A stretch of 64,000 bases of DNA from Halobacterium litoreum (GCF_021233415.1 NZ_CP089466.1:1426001-1490000); one strand, 5' to 3'; shown: positions 35,093 through 48,390, numbered from the stretch's first letter. Numbers and translations: made by a program. The notes: a model not told the origin generated them from the sequence alone.

Positions 35093-36185
35093 AGATGACG
35101 CCCATCTCGTCGAGGCGCTCGGGGAGGTAGGTGTCGGTCACGAAGTCCAGACCGCGGGAGGCGAGGGCCTGCTGTTCGGCCTTCTTCCCGATGTCGAGTT
35201 GGAGTTCTATCTGTTCGGTCCAGAAGTCGCTCTGGAAGCGGGGGTCTTCGAGTTCGGATTCGAGGGCGTTGGTGTCGGAGTCGCCGAGGGGGTCGGTGGG
35301 CAGGTCGTAGTCGACGATGTCCTGCGGGCGGATGCCGACGAACTGGGCTTCGGGCGTGGCGAGGTACTCCGAGAGGTGCGCGGACTTGATGGAGCCGTAG
35401 GCGACGGACCCGAAGATGCGGTACGACCACGGGTCGCCGTCAGTGAACACCGTGACCGGGAGGTCGAGTTCGTCGTGGAGGCGCTTGGTGAGGCGTCGGG
35501 TGGCACGCGCCGGCTGGCCGCCGAGGTGGACGACGAGGCAGTCGTACTCGTCGTCGAAGCCGTTCTCGACGAGCCGGTCGCGCATCCCACCGGTCTCCAC
35601 GCACATCACGAAGTCGGCGTCGCAGTCGAGGAAGTCGATGGTGTCGGGGTTGTTCGGAATCTGGTAGCCGCCCTGCCCGACGTCCTCCTGGCAGTGAATC
35701 TCGCGGTCGCCGCGGTTGGTCTGCTCGCGGAGGAGGAGCGGCCCCATCACTTTCGCGCCGGACTCCTCGGGGCGCATGTGGAAGTCCTCGCGTTTCACGC
35801 CGGAGACGATTTCGAGGTCCTCGACGAGTTTGTCGGACTCGCTCTGGTCGTTGAACTTCGCTTCCTTCTCGTCCCAGGACTCGGAGAGGTAGTAGAGTTC
35901 ACGCAGGGTCGACGAGCGGTCTTCGTCCAACTGCTGGGCGAGGAAATCGATGGTGTAGACGGACTTCAGGAGTTTGCGGGCGCCCCGGACGGAGTTCGCC
36001 GAGCGCGTGCTCTCGCGGTCGCCGTACACCCAGACGTCGGCGTCCTCGTCGTACTCGATGTTCGTCTTCGAGCGCGTCGGGAGGGACATCCGGGGGACGT
36101 CGCCGTCCTCGAACTGGTCGTAGAACTGTTCGGCCAACTCGACGAGTTGGTCGCGGGCGTCGGTGGATTGGTCTGCGTCGCTCAT
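35091..36185 (-). CDS. top6A: DNA topoisomerase VI subunit A
   Basis: 364 residues, Spo11-related. The catalytic tyrosine is in RELYYLSES (Y98/Y99) of the CAP/winged-helix domain. The Toprim Asp residues follow in [10 protein letters not shown] (~245-252). It cuts and rejoins both strands with 5'-linked Tyr while the B subunit uses ATP. Its ATG overlaps the last codons of top6B (ATGA), so the pair is coupled. The stop TAA is made by the last bases of the intergenic repeat. Confidence 0.95.
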
Positions 36186-38581
36186 TGGGTTACGGTGAGG
36201 CGTGCGTCCTCGATTCCCTGCACTGTCAGGTCGCCGTCGGCGTCGCCGTCGACCTCGTAGGTCAGTTCGGCGGTGTCGCCGCCGGAGACGGACGGCGACC
36301 ACTTCACGAACCACTCGCCGTCCATCTCGACGACGCTCCCGTCGCTCGGGTCGCCGGGGTCGGCGGCGACGATGTCGGTGACGTCCACGTCGGCGGTCGA
36401 ACTGCCGTGGTTCTCGACGCGAATCGTCACGGTGCCGTCGTCGACTTCGCGTTCGACGAGGACGTTGTTCATGATGCGGGCCAGCGAGTCCTCGACGTCG
36501 AGTGCCTCGCGCTCGGTCATCTCGGAGACCTTCTCCGCCATCGTCGGGAGGATGTCCATGATGACGTTCTGTTTCTGCTGGCGTTTCCGCATCGACTTGC
36601 GCTTCTTCAGGAAGGACTTCAGGTCGCGGGCGGCCTCCCGGACCGCCAGCTCGATTTCGTCCTCGATTTCGGGGACGTGCGCGACGGCGTCCTTCGATTC
36701 GCTCGTGAACGGGACGTTCGTGGAGGCGACGTGTACCATGATGACCGCCGGGCCCTGCGGGAGGCCGGAGCCGCCGGGCTGGTCGAGGTTGTAGTTCCGC
36801 CAGCCGATGTCCTTCACGACCTCGGTGGTGGCACACGCGCCGCGCTGGTAGACGAGCGGCACGCGGTTCGCGAACCGCATCAGGTCGACGCCGCCCTCGG
36901 CTTCGAGTTCGCCGCCGTACGCGATGCCGGCCTCCACGATGAACGGGTCGCCGCCGTGGACGTCCGCGTCGCGAGTGGCGGCGGCGTAGAACTCCGCGTC
37001 GAACTCCTTGCGCAGACCCGCCTCCACGAGGTCGGCCTCGATGGGGGAGAGACACGACGTGGGCGGCGCCATCACGCTGACGCTCTCCATCGCTTCGAGG
37101 AGTTCGCTCGCGGTGTCGCGGTCGTCCGCGATTTCCCGCGTCAGCGGCGGGTCGTCGGGGACGGTCGCGGTCAGGTCCCAGAGTTCCTCGACGACGTTCT
37201 CGCGGGCCGTCTCGCCGACGGTCGCGTCCTCGAACTCCTCGGTGCGCTCGGCGGCGCGGTGGACGTACTCGTCGAGGGTGTCCTTCGTCACGCGGTCGCG
37301 GCCGTCGCCGTCGAACTTGCTCGCGATTCGGTCCGCGAGGCCGCGCACCGTCGCGTCGTCCTTCTGGGAGGTCGTGGCAGCATCGACGGCGACGAACACG
37401 TCCGCGGCGCGGTCGGCGGTGAGTTCGCTCCAGAGCGCGTCCACGACGTTCGACTGGACGGTGTCGCCGAACGAGGTGCCGGTGTCGGCCTCCACGTCGT
37501 CGGCGGTGTCGGCGACGAGCGCTTCGAGTTCCGAGTGCGCGACGCGCTCGGCGTCCTCGATTGCTTCGACGACGGCGCGCGCGAACTGCTTGGTGTGGGT
37601 CGCGTCCTTGTTCGAGACGGCGCCCACCGCGACGGCTTCGAGGTCGACGTCGGCGTCGACGCCCGGCGGCCGCCACCGCATCTCGCGCCCGAAGTGCCGG
37701 TCTCGGAACGCGTCCACGATGGAGTCGGCGGTCTTCTTCCCGACGCGCGTGAACTCGCCCTGCAGGAACCCGGAGACGGAGTGCGAGTCCGTGTCCGAGA
37801 GCATCTTGATGAGCGTCCCGAGTTCGACGCCGTGCGGATGCGGGCGAATCTCGTCGGTCTCCTCGGGGAGGCCGGCGTCCTCGGCGCGCTCGGCCTTGAT
37901 TTCGCCGGCCGGCTCCTGCAGTTCGATGCGCGCGTGGGGGTTCACGACCGCCGTGTGCTTCACGTAGTCGTGGAGTTGGCCGCGGGCGCGCATGTTCGCC
38001 TCCATGTCCATCTCGATGCGCGTGCCGTGGGTGCCCCGGAGCGAACTCTCGCCCGCGGAGAGTTCCTTCTCCACGTCGATTTCGGGCTCGTTCGTGTCCG
38101 TGTCGATGATGAGTTCGTAGTAGTTCGACACGCCCGAGTCCTGCGTTCGGCTCTCGATGCGCACCGGCTTCCCCGACGTGAGTTGGGAGTAGAGGACGGC
38201 CGCCGAGATGCCGATACCCTGCTGGCCGCGCGACTGCTCGCGGGCGTGGAACCGCGACCCGTACAGGAGCTTCCCGAAGATTTTCGGAATCTGTTCTTTC
38301 GTGATGCCGGGGCCGTTGTCCTCCACGACGAGGGTGTAGTAGTCCCGGTTCTCCTCGATTTCCACGTAGATGTCGGGGAGGATGCCGGCTTCCTCGGTGG
38401 CGTCGAGGGCGTTGTCCACGGCCTCCTTGACGGCCGTGACGAGCCCTCGCGCTCCGCTGTCGAAGCCGAGCATGTGCTTGTTCTTCTCGAAGAACTCGGC
38501 GATGGAGATCTCCCGCTGGCTCGCGGCCAACTCCTCCGCGATGCCCTCCTCCTCGCCGAGTGTCGACTGGAAGGACGTCAT
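36182..38581 (-). CDS. top6B: DNA topoisomerase VI subunit B
   Basis: 799 residues. GHKL ATPase motifs are present: [12 protein letters not shown] (N-box, ~50), VVEDNGPGI (~86), and [14 protein letters not shown] (~122-135). The H2TH and transducer parts follow, and the C-terminal ~90 residues look like an Ig-type beta domain ([20 protein letters not shown]...). It binds ATP to close the DNA gate of the A2B2 enzyme. An insert-rich central region makes it longer than crenarchaeal forms, as in other haloarchaea. The TATA GTTTTATC (minus, 38609-38616) is 28-35 bases upstream. Confidence 0.95.
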   Translation of the reverse strand: MTSFQSTLGEEEGIAEELAASQREISIAEFFEKNKHMLGFDSGARGLVTAVKEAVDNALDATEEAGILPDIYVEIEENRDYYTLVVEDNGPGITKEQIPKIFGKLLYGSRFHAREQSRGQQGIGISAAVLYSQLTSGKPVRIESRTQDSGVSNYYELIIDTDTNEPEIDVEKELSAGESSLRGTHGTRIEMDMEANMRARGQLHDYVKHTAVVNPHARIELQEPAGEIKAERAEDAGLPEETDEIRPHPHGVELGTLIKMLSDTDSHSVSGFLQGEFTRVGKKTADSIVDAFRDRHFGREMRWRPPGVDADVDLEAVAVGAVSNKDATHTKQFARAVVEAIEDAERVAHSELEALVADTADDVEADTGTSFGDTVQSNVVDALWSELTADRAADVFVAVDAATTSQKDDATVRGLADRIASKFDGDGRDRVTKDTLDEYVHRAAERTEEFEDATVGETARENVVEELWDLTATVPDDPPLTREIADDRDTASELLEAMESVSVMAPPTSCLSPIEADLVEAGLRKEFDAEFYAAATRDADVHGGDPFIVEAGIAYGGELEAEGGVDLMRFANRVPLVYQRGACATTEVVKDIGWRNYNLDQPGGSGLPQGPAVIMVHVASTNVPFTSESKDAVAHVPEIEDEIELAVREAARDLKSFLKKRKSMRKRQQKQNVIMDILPTMAEKVSEMTEREALDVEDSLARIMNNVLVEREVDDGTVTIRVENHGSSTADVDVTDIVAADPGDPSDGSVVEMDGEWFVKWSPSVSGGDTAELTYEVDGDADGDLTVQGIEDARLTVTQ

Positions 38582-38608
38582 TCAGTGCGTTTCTTTTCCA
38601 GTCGGGGG

Positions 38609-38616
38609 GATAAAAC
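38609..38616 (-). promoter_or_regulatory. TATA box of top6B-top6A
   Basis: GATAAAAC on the plus strand reads GTTTTATC on the minus strand, 28-35 bases upstream of the top6B ATG at 38581. No other promoter is visible before top6A, which overlaps top6B, so this probably drives both. Confidence 0.65.
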
Positions 38617-38662
38617 CGGCGCGGTGTGCGGAGTGAAAGTGAAAGTGAACGATGCGGGCGCG

Positions 38663-41366
<2,704 letters not shown>

Positions 41367-41368
41367 CG

Positions 41369-43882
41369 ATGAGTTCGGACACACCAGACCTACCAGACGA
41401 CGTCGCGGACCGAGTGAAGAACGTCCGCGTGGACGAGGAGATGGAGCAGTCGTACATCGACTACGCGATGAGCGTCATCGCGGGGCGCGCGCTCCCGGAC
41501 GTCCGCGACGGCCTGAAGCCCGTCCACCGCCGCATCCTGTACGCGATGCACGAGGCGGGCGTGACGAGTGGCTCCAGCCACCGGAAGTCCTCGAACATCG
41601 TCGGGGACACGATGGGCGATTACCACCCGCACGGCGACTCCGCCATCTACGACGCGCTCGTGCGGATGGCACAGGACTTCTCGATGCGCCACCCGCTCGT
41701 GGACGGCCAGGGGAACTTCGGGAGCGTCGACGGCGACCCGGCCGCGGCGATGCGGTACACGGAGGCCCGGATGGCGCCCATCGCGGAGGAACTGCTGACT
41801 GACATCGAGAAGGACACGGTGGACTTCGAGGCGAACTACGACGACCGCCTCACGGAGCCGACGGTGCTGCCGTCGGCGTTCCCGAATCTGCTCGTCAACG
41901 GCTCCTCGGGGATTGCGGTCGGGATGTCGACGAACGTCCCGCCGCACAACCTCGGCGAGGTCATCGACGCGACGATTCACCTCATCGACAATCCCGATTG
42001 CACGGTCGTCGACCTGATGGAGTACGTGAAGGGGCCGGACTTCCCGACCGCCGGGAACATCGTCGGGCGCTCGGACGTGAAGCAGGCCTACCAGACGGGC
42101 CGCGGTCGCGTCCGGATGCGCGCCGAGTACCACGTCGAGGAGGGGAAGCGAAACGAGAGCATCGTCGTCACCGAACTCCCCTACCAGCAGAACAAGTCGA
42201 AGCTCGTCGAGCGCATCGCCGACGACGTTCGCGACGGGAAACTCGAGGGGATTCGGGACCTGCGAGACGAGTCCGACCGGAACGGCGTGCGCATCGTCGT
42301 GGAACTCAAGCAGAACGCGAACACCGACGTGGTGGAGAACCGCCTGCTGGAGTCCCACCTCGAACGCACGTTCGGCGTCATCAACCTCGCGCTCGTGGAC
42401 GGCCAGCCGAAGGTCCTCACGCTCAAGGAGATGCTCGAGGAGTACGTCGCTCACCGGAAGGAAGTGGTGCGGCGGCGCTCCGAGCACGACCTCGCCGAGG
42501 CCGAGGACCGGGCGCACATCCTCGAAGGCCGCCTGAAGGCCCTCGAAGAGGTCGACGACGTGGTCGACACCATCCAGAACGCCGAGGACCGCGACGCTGC
42601 GAAGGAAGCGCTGAAGGAGACGTTCGAGTTCACCCAAGAGCAGGCCGACCACATCGTCCGGATGCAACTCGGGAGCCTCACGTCGATGGAGTCGGCGGAA
42701 ATCGAGGCCGAGTACGAGGACGTGACGGCGCGCATCGAGCGCCTGAACGAGATTCTCGGCAGCGAGCAGGAACTCCTCGACGTCATCAAAGGCGAACTCC
42801 GCGAGGTCAAAGATGAGTACGACGACGAGCGCCGCACCTCGTTCATCGAGGACGCGGGCACCGTCACCGACGAGGACCTCATCCCCGAGGAGGACGTCGT
42901 GGTCGTGCTCAGCGAGGGCGACTACATCAAGCGCGTGCCCGCCGACACGTTCGACGCCCAGCACCGCGGCGGGAAGGGCATCATCGGCACCGACCTGAAA
43001 GAGGGCGACCGCGTCTCGACGGTGTTCTCCGCGAGCACGCACGACTACCTGCTCTGTTTCACGAATCAGGGGCAGGTCTACCGCCTGAAGGTCTACGAGG
43101 TGCCCGAGATGTCCCGTACGGCGCGGGGCACCTCGGCTGTGAACATCCTCGATTTGGACGACGGCGAGGAGATTTCCGCCGTCGTCACCGCCGACGACCT
43201 CGACTTCGAGGCCGAGGACGAGTTCCTCACGATGGCGACCCGCGACGGCTACGTGAAGCGCACGAACGTCTCCGAGTTCGGGAACATCCTCTCGACGGGC
43301 ATCATCGCCATCTCGCTTGAGGACGGCGACGAACTCGCGGACGTGGAGGTGACGAACGGCGCGAGCGACGTCATCCTCGGGAGCGAACACGGGATGGCGA
43401 TTCGCTTCGACGAGAACGACGTGCGTCCGATGGGCCGGAACGCCCGCGGCGTGCGCGGGATGGACCTCGAGGGCGACGACCGGGTCGCCGGCGTCGCCGC
43501 GGTCGCGCCCGACGACGACCGCACCCTGCTCACCGTCACCGAGTTCGGGTACGGGAAGCGCACGAACCTCTCGGAGTACCGCAAGCAGTCCCGGAACGGG
43601 AAGGGCCTCGTGGACATCAAGACCGGCGACCGGAACGGCAACGTCGTCTCACTGGACACCGTCGCGGACGACGACAACCTCGTCGCGATGAGCGAGGGCG
43701 GACAAATCATCCGCATGCCGGTCAACGAAATCTCGACGTACGGCCGGAACACGAAGGGCGTGAAGGTGATGGACGTCGAGGAGGGCGACGAAGTCGCCGC
43801 CGTCTCCGTCTACAACCCCAACGCGGGCGACGACGAGGACGAAGCCGAAGAAGAGACCGAAGCCGAAGAAGCCGACGAGTAG
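41369..43882 (+). CDS. gyrA: DNA gyrase subunit A
   Basis: 837 residues. The catalytic Tyr130 is in AAMRYTEAR. The quinolone-resistance region [10 protein letters not shown] has Ser91 and Asp95, the residues associated with quinolone sensitivity in bacteria. The GyrA box QHRGGKG (~531) marks the DNA-wrapping beta-pinwheel, whose repeats ([11 protein letters not shown]..., [22 protein letters not shown]) fill the C-terminal third. A Glu-rich tail ends the protein. It is coupled to gyrB. It is followed by copy 2 of the convergent-junction repeat. Confidence 0.97.
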   Translation: MSSDTPDLPDDVADRVKNVRVDEEMEQSYIDYAMSVIAGRALPDVRDGLKPVHRRILYAMHEAGVTSGSSHRKSSNIVGDTMGDYHPHGDSAIYDALVRMAQDFSMRHPLVDGQGNFGSVDGDPAAAMRYTEARMAPIAEELLTDIEKDTVDFEANYDDRLTEPTVLPSAFPNLLVNGSSGIAVGMSTNVPPHNLGEVIDATIHLIDNPDCTVVDLMEYVKGPDFPTAGNIVGRSDVKQAYQTGRGRVRMRAEYHVEEGKRNESIVVTELPYQQNKSKLVERIADDVRDGKLEGIRDLRDESDRNGVRIVVELKQNANTDVVENRLLESHLERTFGVINLALVDGQPKVLTLKEMLEEYVAHRKEVVRRRSEHDLAEAEDRAHILEGRLKALEEVDDVVDTIQNAEDRDAAKEALKETFEFTQEQADHIVRMQLGSLTSMESAEIEAEYEDVTARIERLNEILGSEQELLDVIKGELREVKDEYDDERRTSFIEDAGTVTDEDLIPEEDVVVVLSEGDYIKRVPADTFDAQHRGGKGIIGTDLKEGDRVSTVFSASTHDYLLCFTNQGQVYRLKVYEVPEMSRTARGTSAVNILDLDDGEEISAVVTADDLDFEAEDEFLTMATRDGYVKRTNVSEFGNILSTGIIAISLEDGDELADVEVTNGASDVILGSEHGMAIRFDENDVRPMGRNARGVRGMDLEGDDRVAGVAAVAPDDDRTLLTVTEFGYGKRTNLSEYRKQSRNGKGLVDIKTGDRNGNVVSLDTVADDDNLVAMSEGGQIIRMPVNEISTYGRNTKGVKVMDVEEGDEVAAVSVYNPNAGDDEDEAEEETEAEEADE

Positions 43883-43945
43883 CGCGCTAACCCACACTTT
43901 CTGCGGCTAGCATCCGCGAGCGAGTGGTTCGAAGAACCCGATCGA

Positions 43946-44089
43946 AGCGGTTCTCTGCGCGAGTGAGCAACGCGAATGAGCGCAGGCGCCGAGCACCCCC
44001 GGCAGGGGGTGCGACGGCGCTTTTTCCCCAAGTTTTTGCCGAGTGAGGCGCGGCAGAGCCGCGCCTCACGCAGCGCAAAAAGTGGGTTT
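43946..44089. repeat. Convergent-junction repeat, copy 2
   Basis: This element lies between gyrA and the convergent arginase gene. It carries the same 29-base block (44020-44048) and 26-base block (44064-44089) as copy 1. The central stem differs completely in sequence but is fully paired: 12 bp with loop AGA (44043-44069). An additional 8-bp palindrome (GCACCCCC/GGGGGTGC, 43993-44012) lies upstream. The last T is the first base of the arginase stop codon read on the plus strand. Conservation of pairing rather than sequence suggests the hairpin matters. Confidence 0.85.
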
Positions 44090-44994
44090 CAGAGGATACG
44101 CTTCCCGAGCGCGCTGGCGGCGAGTTCGGCGGCGATGTCGGCGGTGCGGTTGGATTCGTCCAGAATCGGGTTGACTTCGACGATGTCCATGGAGCGCAGG
44201 ACGTCCTCGGCGCGGTCGCGTTCGGCGACGGTTTCGAGGGCGGCGTGGGCTTCGCGGTAGGTGGCGCCGCCGCGGACCGGGGTGCCGACGCCGGGGGCTT
44301 CGTGGGGGTCGAGCCAGTCCATATCGAAGGAGACGTGGATGCCGTCGACGCCGTCGGTGGCGTAGTCGAGGGCTGCTTCGACGACTTCGGTGATGCCGTC
44401 TTCGTCGATGTCGCTCATCGTGTACGCCTTCATGTCGCTGTCGCGGATGGCGTCGCGTTCGGCCTCGTCGAGGGTGCGGAGGCCGACGTAGACGACGTTC
44501 TCCTCGCGGAGGCCGGCGGCGTTCGCCCACGGCATGTTCGCGAAGTCGCCGCGGCCGAGCGCGGCGGCCAGCGGCATCCCGTGGACGTTCCCGCTCGGGG
44601 AGGTCTCGGGGGTGTTGAAGTCGCCGTGCGCGTCGAACCAGACGGCGCCGATGTCGGCGTCGCGGGCACAGCCCGCCATCGAGCCGATGGCGACGGCGTG
44701 GTCGCCGCCGAGGACGAGCGGGGTGCGGTCGCCGTCGATGGCGTCCGCAACTTCGTCCGCGAGGCGGGTGCAGAGGTCTTCGATTTCGGGGAGGAACTTC
44801 GCGGATTCGTCGCCGGGGTCGCGCTCTTCGGCACGGGGGACGAGCAGGTCGCCGGCGTCGACCGCTTCGACGCCCGCGGCCGCGAGTTCGTCGGCGAGGT
44901 CGGCGTACCGAATCGCCGACGGTCCCATGTCGACGCCGCGTCGGTCCGCGCCGTAGTCCATCGGCGCACCGATGAGGTGGACAGTCCTGGTCAC
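44089..44994 (-). CDS. rocF: Arginase
   Basis: 301 residues, ureohydrolase fold. The manganese motifs are [10 protein letters not shown] (~95), [21 protein letters not shown] (~120-140) and [22 protein letters not shown] (~222-243). The NTPETSxSGNxHGMP form is that of arginase rather than agmatinase. It hydrolyses arginine to ornithine and urea, the first step of arginine catabolism. The ATG at 44994 is well placed. It is divergent from a small membrane protein gene. Its stop codon overlaps the end of the junction repeat. Confidence 0.9.
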   Translation of the reverse strand: MTRTVHLIGAPMDYGADRRGVDMGPSAIRYADLADELAAAGVEAVDAGDLLVPRAEERDPGDESAKFLPEIEDLCTRLADEVADAIDGDRTPLVLGGDHAVAIGSMAGCARDADIGAVWFDAHGDFNTPETSPSGNVHGMPLAAALGRGDFANMPWANAAGLREENVVYVGLRTLDEAERDAIRDSDMKAYTMSDIDEDGITEVVEAALDYATDGVDGIHVSFDMDWLDPHEAPGVGTPVRGGATYREAHAALETVAERDRAEDVLRSMDIVEVNPILDESNRTADIAAELAASALGKRIL

Positions 44995-45054
44995 GTTCGC
45001 GTGTACGGCGAGCAGGGTTTAGTACGTCCGGTTCACCGGCTCACGTCACCGAGA

Positions 45055-45064
45055 TTTTTTATAG
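45055..45064 (+). promoter_or_regulatory. TATA box of the gene at 45088
   Basis: TTTTTTATAG at 45055-45064 lies 24-33 bases before the ATG at 45088, indicating a leaderless transcript. It is one of the strongest TATA elements in the window. Confidence 0.7.
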
Positions 45065-45087
45065 AAAGACAACACTGTTTGGGTCGT

Positions 45088-45393
45088 ATGTCCGCCCTGA
45101 CCGACCTCCGTCACATCGTCCGCGGCGTCGCCGTGTGGGCGGTGTGGGTGGTGCTGACCGGGAGAGTGAACCACGACCGGACGTACGGACAACTCCGGCG
45201 CCTCACCCCGAAGCAGTTACTCGCACACGCCCTCCCGCTCGTCCTCGTGGCCGGCGTCGCCGTCCACCTCGCGTTGAACATGCCGACCGAGTTCAAGGTC
45301 GTACTCACGATGGGAAGCGCGATGGGCGTCGCGCTCGGCGGGACGCTCGTCGTCGGAACGCTCCTCCTCGACTGGCATCTCACGCACGCGTAG
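45088..45393 (+). CDS. 101-residue haloarchaeal membrane protein
   Basis: Three hydrophobic segments are visible: VRGVAVWAVWVVLTG, LLAHALPLVLVAGVAVHLAL, and VVLTMGSAMGVALGGTLVVGTLLL. They are separated by a short basic loop (RVNHDRTYGQLRRLTPKQ). No family is recognised. A strong TATA 24-33 bases upstream supports the ATG at 45088. It diverges from arginase and is convergent with the epimerase gene, 42 bases away. Confidence 0.65.
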   Translation: MSALTDLRHIVRGVAVWAVWVVLTGRVNHDRTYGQLRRLTPKQLLAHALPLVLVAGVAVHLALNMPTEFKVVLTMGSAMGVALGGTLVVGTLLLDWHLTHA

Positions 45394-45435
45394 CGAGAAC
45401 CGGGACGCTCACCGAGAATCGGGTTCGCGGAACCG

Positions 45436-46356
45436 TTAGGCGTCGTCGGCGTACGGCGCACAGACCTGTTCGACGCCCTCCTCGAAGGAGACGGACGGCT
45501 CCCAGCCGGTCGCCTCGCGGAGTTTCGACGCGTCCGAGCGCTGCTCGAAGTTGTAGTTCGAGAGTTGGACCGGCTCGTACTCGGGATTGATGTCCGTGCC
45601 GAGCGCGTCGTTCAGCAATTCGACCGTCTCGTTGAACGACACGCTCTCGCCGGTGCCGACGTTGTAGACGCCTTCGAGGCGTTCGTCGGCGACGAGTTCG
45701 AGCGCGCGAACCACGTCGCTGACGTGCGTGTAGTCGCGGGTCTGCTCGCCGTCGCCCCAGAGCACGGGCGCCTCGCCGTTGGCCATCTTCTCGGCCCACT
45801 GCGAGACCGTGTTCGCGTACTGGCCCTTGTGCTCCTCGGCACCGCCGTAGCCCTGATAGACGGAGAAAAAGCGCGTGCCGGCGACCGCGAGGTCGTCGTA
45901 GAAGTCGTTGTAGTACTCACCGTAGCGCTCCCGCGAGAGCATCGACGCCTCGTAGCCGGTTTTCGCGGTGAGGTCGTCGGTCTCGCGGCCCGGCGGGTCG
46001 TTGTCGTAGAACGACGACGTGGAGGCGTACACCACGGTGTCACAGCCGTCGTCGCGGGCCTGCTCGACGACGTTCACGAACCCCTCGACGTTGACGCGCG
46101 CGCCGAGTTGCGGGTCGTCTTCGAGCATCGCGCGCGAGGAGAGCGCGGCGAGATGGAAGACGGCGTCCACGTCCGTCGGCAGGTCGTCGTCGAGCACGTC
46201 CGCCTCGACGAACTCCACGCCGTCGTCGAGGTTCGATGGGGTGCCGAGGTAGCCGTTGTCCAGCGCGACCACGTCGTTGTCGGTCGCGAGGTGGTTCGCG
46301 AGGTTCGATCCGATGAACCCCGCGCCACCGGTCACGAGTACGCGTTTCCCGTTCAT
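45436..46356 (-). CDS. NAD-dependent sugar-nucleotide epimerase
   Basis: 306 residues, extended SDR. VTGGAGFIGSNLA at 8-20 is the dinucleotide-binding loop and D33 (ALDNGYLG) fits NAD. S113-S115 in ASTSSFYD is the Ser/Thr. The catalytic Tyr135 is in TGYEASML, but position 139, normally Lys of Y-x3-K, is Met (ATG codon). Its relatives epimerise or dehydrate UDP- or dTDP-sugars used in glycoprotein or EPS synthesis. Without the Lys, activity may be low or altered. The TATA GTTTTAC (minus, 46380-46386) is 24-30 bases upstream. Confidence 0.85.
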   Translation of the reverse strand: MNGKRVLVTGGAGFIGSNLANHLATDNDVVALDNGYLGTPSNLDDGVEFVEADVLDDDLPTDVDAVFHLAALSSRAMLEDDPQLGARVNVEGFVNVVEQARDDGCDTVVYASTSSFYDNDPPGRETDDLTAKTGYEASMLSRERYGEYYNDFYDDLAVAGTRFFSVYQGYGGAEEHKGQYANTVSQWAEKMANGEAPVLWGDGEQTRDYTHVSDVVRALELVADERLEGVYNVGTGESVSFNETVELLNDALGTDINPEYEPVQLSNYNFEQRSDASKLREATGWEPSVSFEEGVEQVCAPYADDA

Positions 46357-46379
46357 ACGTGGGGGTCGTCGTTCCCCCC

Positions 46380-46422
46380 GTAAAACCTACCGCATCGACC
46401 TTCGCCATCGGGGGTTTTAAGA
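46380..46422. promoter_or_regulatory. Divergent promoters of the epimerase and HTH genes
   Basis: The minus-strand TATA GTTTTAC at 46380-46386 precedes the epimerase ATG at 46356. The plus-strand TTTTAAGA at 46415-46422 precedes the regulator ATG at 46446. Both spacings (24-31 bases) fit leaderless transcripts, and the two TATA boxes are only 28 bases apart. Confidence 0.65.
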
Positions 46423-46445
46423 AAAACAGCGGCGAAGTTCTCGGT

Positions 46446-46979
46446 ATGTCATCAATCGAGTTGACCTCTAGCCAGAAGACCATTCTCCGGGCGCTGGTCG
46501 ACCTCTACACCCAGCGCGAGGAGGCGGTCAAGGGCGAGGACATCGCCGAGGAGGTCGACCGGAACGCGGGCACCATCCGGAACCAGATGCAGAGCCTGAA
46601 AGCCCTCCAGTTGGTCGAGGGCGTCCCCGGCCCGAAGGGCGGGTACAAGCCGACCGTGAACGCCTACGAGGCGCTCGAAATCCAGCAGTTGGACACCGCC
46701 GCGGAGATTCCGGTCGTCCACGAGGGCGAAGAGGTCGAGGGCGCGAACGTCCAGGAGATCAATCTCACGAGCGTCCACCACCCCGAACTCTGTCGCGCGG
46801 AGATTCACCTCCGCGGCTCGGTCAAGGGGTTCCACGAGGGCGACGAGGTCGTCGTCGGGCCGACGCCGCTGTCGAAACTCGTCGTAGCGGGCACCGTCGA
46901 CGGGAAAGACGACACGAGCAACATCCTCATCCTGAAGATAGACACGATGGAGGCGCCCGCCGAAGAACCAGCACACTGA
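46446..46979 (+). CDS. Winged-helix (HTH_12/RNase R-type) regulator
   Basis: 177 residues. Residues ~1-65 (TSSQKTILRALVDLYTQREEAVKGEDIAEEVDRNAGTIRNQM) form a winged helix like that before ribonuclease R and in archaeal regulators. The C-terminal ~110 residues (IPVVHEGEEVEGANVQEINL...) form a beta-rich domain with HPELCRAEIHLRGSV and VVVGPTPLSKLVVAG, perhaps ligand-binding. It is a likely transcription regulator of unknown target. The ATG at 46446 fits the TATA. The NDH-2-like gene follows 45 bases later in the same direction. Confidence 0.75.
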   Translation: MSSIELTSSQKTILRALVDLYTQREEAVKGEDIAEEVDRNAGTIRNQMQSLKALQLVEGVPGPKGGYKPTVNAYEALEIQQLDTAAEIPVVHEGEEVEGANVQEINLTSVHHPELCRAEIHLRGSVKGFHEGDEVVVGPTPLSKLVVAGTVDGKDDTSNILILKIDTMEAPAEEPAH

Positions 46980-47024
46980 CCGCGTTTCGCAGGCTTTGTA
47001 TCGCAGGGCCCCCGAGGCTCTGCC

Positions 47025-48194
47025 ATGACCACGAGAGTCGTCGTTCTCGGCGCAGGCTACGCCGGCGCTGGCGCGATATCCAAACTCGAATCCGAACTTG
47101 GTTCTGACACCGAACTCGTCTGGATTTCGGACACCGACTACCACCTCGTTCTCCACGAAGCCCACCGCGTCATCCGCGACCCCGGTGTGAAGTCCAAGAT
47201 CACGATTCCGGTCGAGGACATCAAATCCCGCTCGACGCGGTTCGTCCACGACGCCGTCGCTGACATCGACACCGACGAGCGCGTCGTCGAACTCGAGGAC
47301 GGCGACGACGAGTCCTACGACTACCTCGTCGTCGGCATCGGCTCCGACACCGCGACGTACGGCATCGAGGGAATGGACGAGCACCCGCTCACGCTGAAGG
47401 GCCTCGACGACGCCCTCGAAATCCACGAGCAGGTCAAGGAAGCCGCGCAGGACGCGACCCGCGAGGACCCCGCGCAGGTCGTCATCGGCGGCGCCGGCCT
47501 CTCCGGCATCCAGAGCGCCGGGGAAGTCGCCGAGTTCCGCGACCGCCACAACGCCCCCATCGACGTGACGCTCGTGGAGGCGCTGCCCGAAATCTTCCCG
47601 CCGGGCGACAGCGAGATTCAGGGCGCGCTCCGCCACCGCCTCGAGGACGCGGGCGTCGACATCCTCACGGACGACCCCATCACGGCGGCGACCGAGGACC
47701 AACTGGAGTTCGACGAGCGGGACGCGCTCGACTACGACGTGTTCCTCTGGACCGGCGGCGTCACCGGCCCCGCCGAACTCGGCGAGGTCGACCTCGAAGC
47801 CGAACACAACCGCCTGCAGGCCGAGTCCACGCTCCAGACCGAGGACGAGCGCGTGTTCGCGGTCGGCGACTGTTCGATGATTTCTCAGGGCGACGACCAG
47901 AGCGCGCCGCCGACGGCGCAGGCCGCGTGGCAGGCCGCCGACGTCGCCGCGGAGAACGTCGCGCGAGAAATCGAGGGGCGCCCGCTGAAGTCCTGGACGT
48001 ACGACGACCAGGGGACGCTCGTCTCCATCGGCGAGACCGCCATCGCCCACGAGGTCCAGATGGGCGGCGTGTCCGCGCCGGTCCGGACGTTCAACAGCAT
48101 GCCGGCAAAGGTCCTGAAGAAGGGCGCGGCGGCGCGCTGGATCGCGAAGATCACGTCGTGGTCGCGCGCGATGAAGTCCTGGGACGCGCTGTAA
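47025..48194 (+). CDS. NDH-2-like FAD-dependent oxidoreductase
   Basis: 389 residues, pyridine nucleotide-disulphide reductase fold. The FAD-binding G-x-G-x-x-G is at 9-14 (VVLGAGYAGAGA), the second nucleotide motif is VVIGGAGLSGIQSAGEVAEF (~150-170), and the C-terminal FAD contact is VFAVGDC (~283). These match type II NADH dehydrogenase and sulphide:quinone reductase relatives. A C-terminal amphipathic tail (LKKGAAARWIAKITSWSRAMKSW) would hold it to the membrane. It lacks the SQR cysteine pattern, so NADH:quinone reductase is favoured. A small membrane protein follows. Confidence 0.8.
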   Translation: MTTRVVVLGAGYAGAGAISKLESELGSDTELVWISDTDYHLVLHEAHRVIRDPGVKSKITIPVEDIKSRSTRFVHDAVADIDTDERVVELEDGDDESYDYLVVGIGSDTATYGIEGMDEHPLTLKGLDDALEIHEQVKEAAQDATREDPAQVVIGGAGLSGIQSAGEVAEFRDRHNAPIDVTLVEALPEIFPPGDSEIQGALRHRLEDAGVDILTDDPITAATEDQLEFDERDALDYDVFLWTGGVTGPAELGEVDLEAEHNRLQAESTLQTEDERVFAVGDCSMISQGDDQSAPPTAQAAWQAADVAAENVAREIEGRPLKSWTYDDQGTLVSIGETAIAHEVQMGGVSAPVRTFNSMPAKVLKKGAAARWIAKITSWSRAMKSWDAL

Positions 48195-48237
48195 GCGGGT
48201 AGTAATCTTCGAGTACCGGGGCCGCGAACGCTCCGAC

Positions 48238-48390
48238 ATGGCGGAAGTTCTCCAACTCGCGTTCGCCGCGTTCGTCTCCGTGACGCTCGTCGCGCTCGGC
48301 GTCTACATCGGCGCGCTACGAGCTCTCGACGTGTTCTACTCCGAGCAGGACAGCATCTTCCTCTCCGACGACGCCGGGCCGCGAGAGTGA
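48238..48390 (+). CDS. 50-residue membrane protein
   Basis: MAEVLQLAFAAFVSVTLVALGVYIGAL... is one transmembrane helix, followed by a short tail rich in acidic residues (FYSEQDSIFLSDDAGPRE). The ATG at 48238 and TGA at 48388 give a clean 51-codon frame with typical G/C third positions, 43 bases after the oxidoreductase gene. It may be an accessory subunit of the NDH-2-like enzyme; this rests on position only. Confidence 0.6.
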   Translation: MAEVLQLAFAAFVSVTLVALGVYIGALRALDVFYSEQDSIFLSDDAGPRE

